Assembly: GCA_019911865.1 (NCBI GenBank)
Contig: JAIOJQ010000146.1
Location: forward strand, 1-38,837
DNA length: 38,837 nt
Source of the DNA: Thermoanaerobaculia bacterium
GTDB taxonomy: Bacteria > Acidobacteriota > Thermoanaerobaculia > Multivoradales > JAGPDF01
Direction of reading: 5' to 3'
Shown: positions 38,393 through 38,837 of the stretch, piece after piece
Layout: each line of letters opens with the position of its first letter
Position numbering within the stretch: position 1 is the stretch's first letter
The notes under the pieces: generated by a model
Seen by the model: the letters and a program-made list of their open reading frames with translations, nothing else
What the model was told of the DNA's origin: nothing
Database searches by the model: none
Translations under genes and position numbers: made by a program

Positions 38393-38761
38393 TCAGGGAG
38401 CCGGCTCGACGCTGAGCGCCGCCGAGCGCGGCGCCGCGCTGCGCGATTCGAACGCCGCCAGCACCACCGTTGCCGCCGCAGTCCGCCGCAGTACCGCCGG
38501 CCAGGGGAACGCGCACTCCCCCGCCGGGCAGGCCACCCCCGGCTGGCAGGCGGCCGGCGACCCCCCGTCGGCGAGCGCCGCGTAGGAGATCGCCCCGGGA
38601 ATCGTGCCGGCCGGCAGGTCGAGCCGCAGCAGGACGCAACCCGGCGGCAGCGTCTCGGCCAGCCGGTCGAGCGAGGCGAGCGGAACCAGGGAGAGCCGGG
38701 CCGCCAGGTCGCTCGGACAGCCGGCGCCGCCGCCCTCGAGCCGCACCTCTATCCGCGCCGC
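38393..38761 (-). CDS. Hypothetical secreted/extracellular protein, 5' truncated by the terminal palindrome
   Basis: ORF reads RIEVRLEGGGAGCPSDLAARLSLVPLASLDRLAETLPPGCVLLRLDLPAGTIPGAISYAALADGG...VEPAP*; its upstream part coincides with the inverted repeat. Confidence 0.45.
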   Translation of the reverse strand, partial: AARIEVRLEGGGAGCPSDLAARLSLVPLASLDRLAETLPPGCVLLRLDLPAGTIPGAISYAALADGGSPAACQPGVACPAGECAFPWPAVLRRTAAATVVLAAFESRSAAPRSAALSVEPAP

Positions 38762-38797
38762 GGCGCGGATAGAGGTGCGGCTCGAGGGCGGCGGCGC
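38724..38797. repeat. Perfect 74-bp palindrome (37-bp arms, no spacer)
   Basis: Base-by-base pairing about the 38760/38761 centre holds from 38724 to 38797; first mismatch is 38723/38798. Confidence 0.95.
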
Positions 38798-38808
38798 TCA
38801 CTCCGACG

Positions 38809-38825
38809 CCCCGCGCCACGCGGGG
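38809..38825. repeat. Short perfect hairpin CCCCGCG-CCA-CGCGGGG next to the palindrome
   Basis: 7-bp arms with a 3-nt loop. Confidence 0.85.
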
Positions 38826-38837
38826 GGAGGCCGGTGG

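Noticed and set aside
1-38837. CRISPR array, prophage, transposase, tRNA or rRNA
   Set aside because: No direct-repeat array, integrase/transposase motifs or recognisable tRNA/rRNA segments were seen; structural RNAs were judged by eye only.

Overview
GC-rich bacterial window of about 38.8 kb. It is probably from the Acidobacteriota; this is inferred mainly from a secreted VWFA protein of the acidobacterial (TIGR03436-like) type. About 33 genes can be supported. The stand-out region is 10.07-17.96 kb: a compact, translationally coupled operon for the upper anaerobic benzoyl-CoA pathway. Its order is had (6-hydroxycyclohex-1-ene-1-carbonyl-CoA dehydrogenase), oah/bamA-type (6-oxocyclohex-1-ene-1-carbonyl-CoA hydrolase), a GNAT acetyltransferase, bcrC-bcrB-bcrA-bcrD (class I ATP-dependent benzoyl-CoA reductase) and a Cys-rich Rrf2/BadM-like regulator. 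A sigma70-like promoter overlaps a 22-bp hyphenated dyad directly upstream of had. No dch, ferredoxin or aryl-CoA ligase gene is visible. Other observations: an Asd-like protein that appears to have lost both catalytic residues (next to psd/pssA), a MoxR/VWA pair with an altered Walker B, an ABC exporter with two permease paralogs, a GH38-type mannosidase broken by a one-base frameshift, an SDR with a Ser-to-Ala change, a DUF3224-like remnant, and anomalous sequence at both window ends (a znuA/tsaB junction on the left, a perfect 74-bp palindrome on the right) that may be assembly artefacts. All assignments come from reading the sequence and remembered family motifs; no searches were run.
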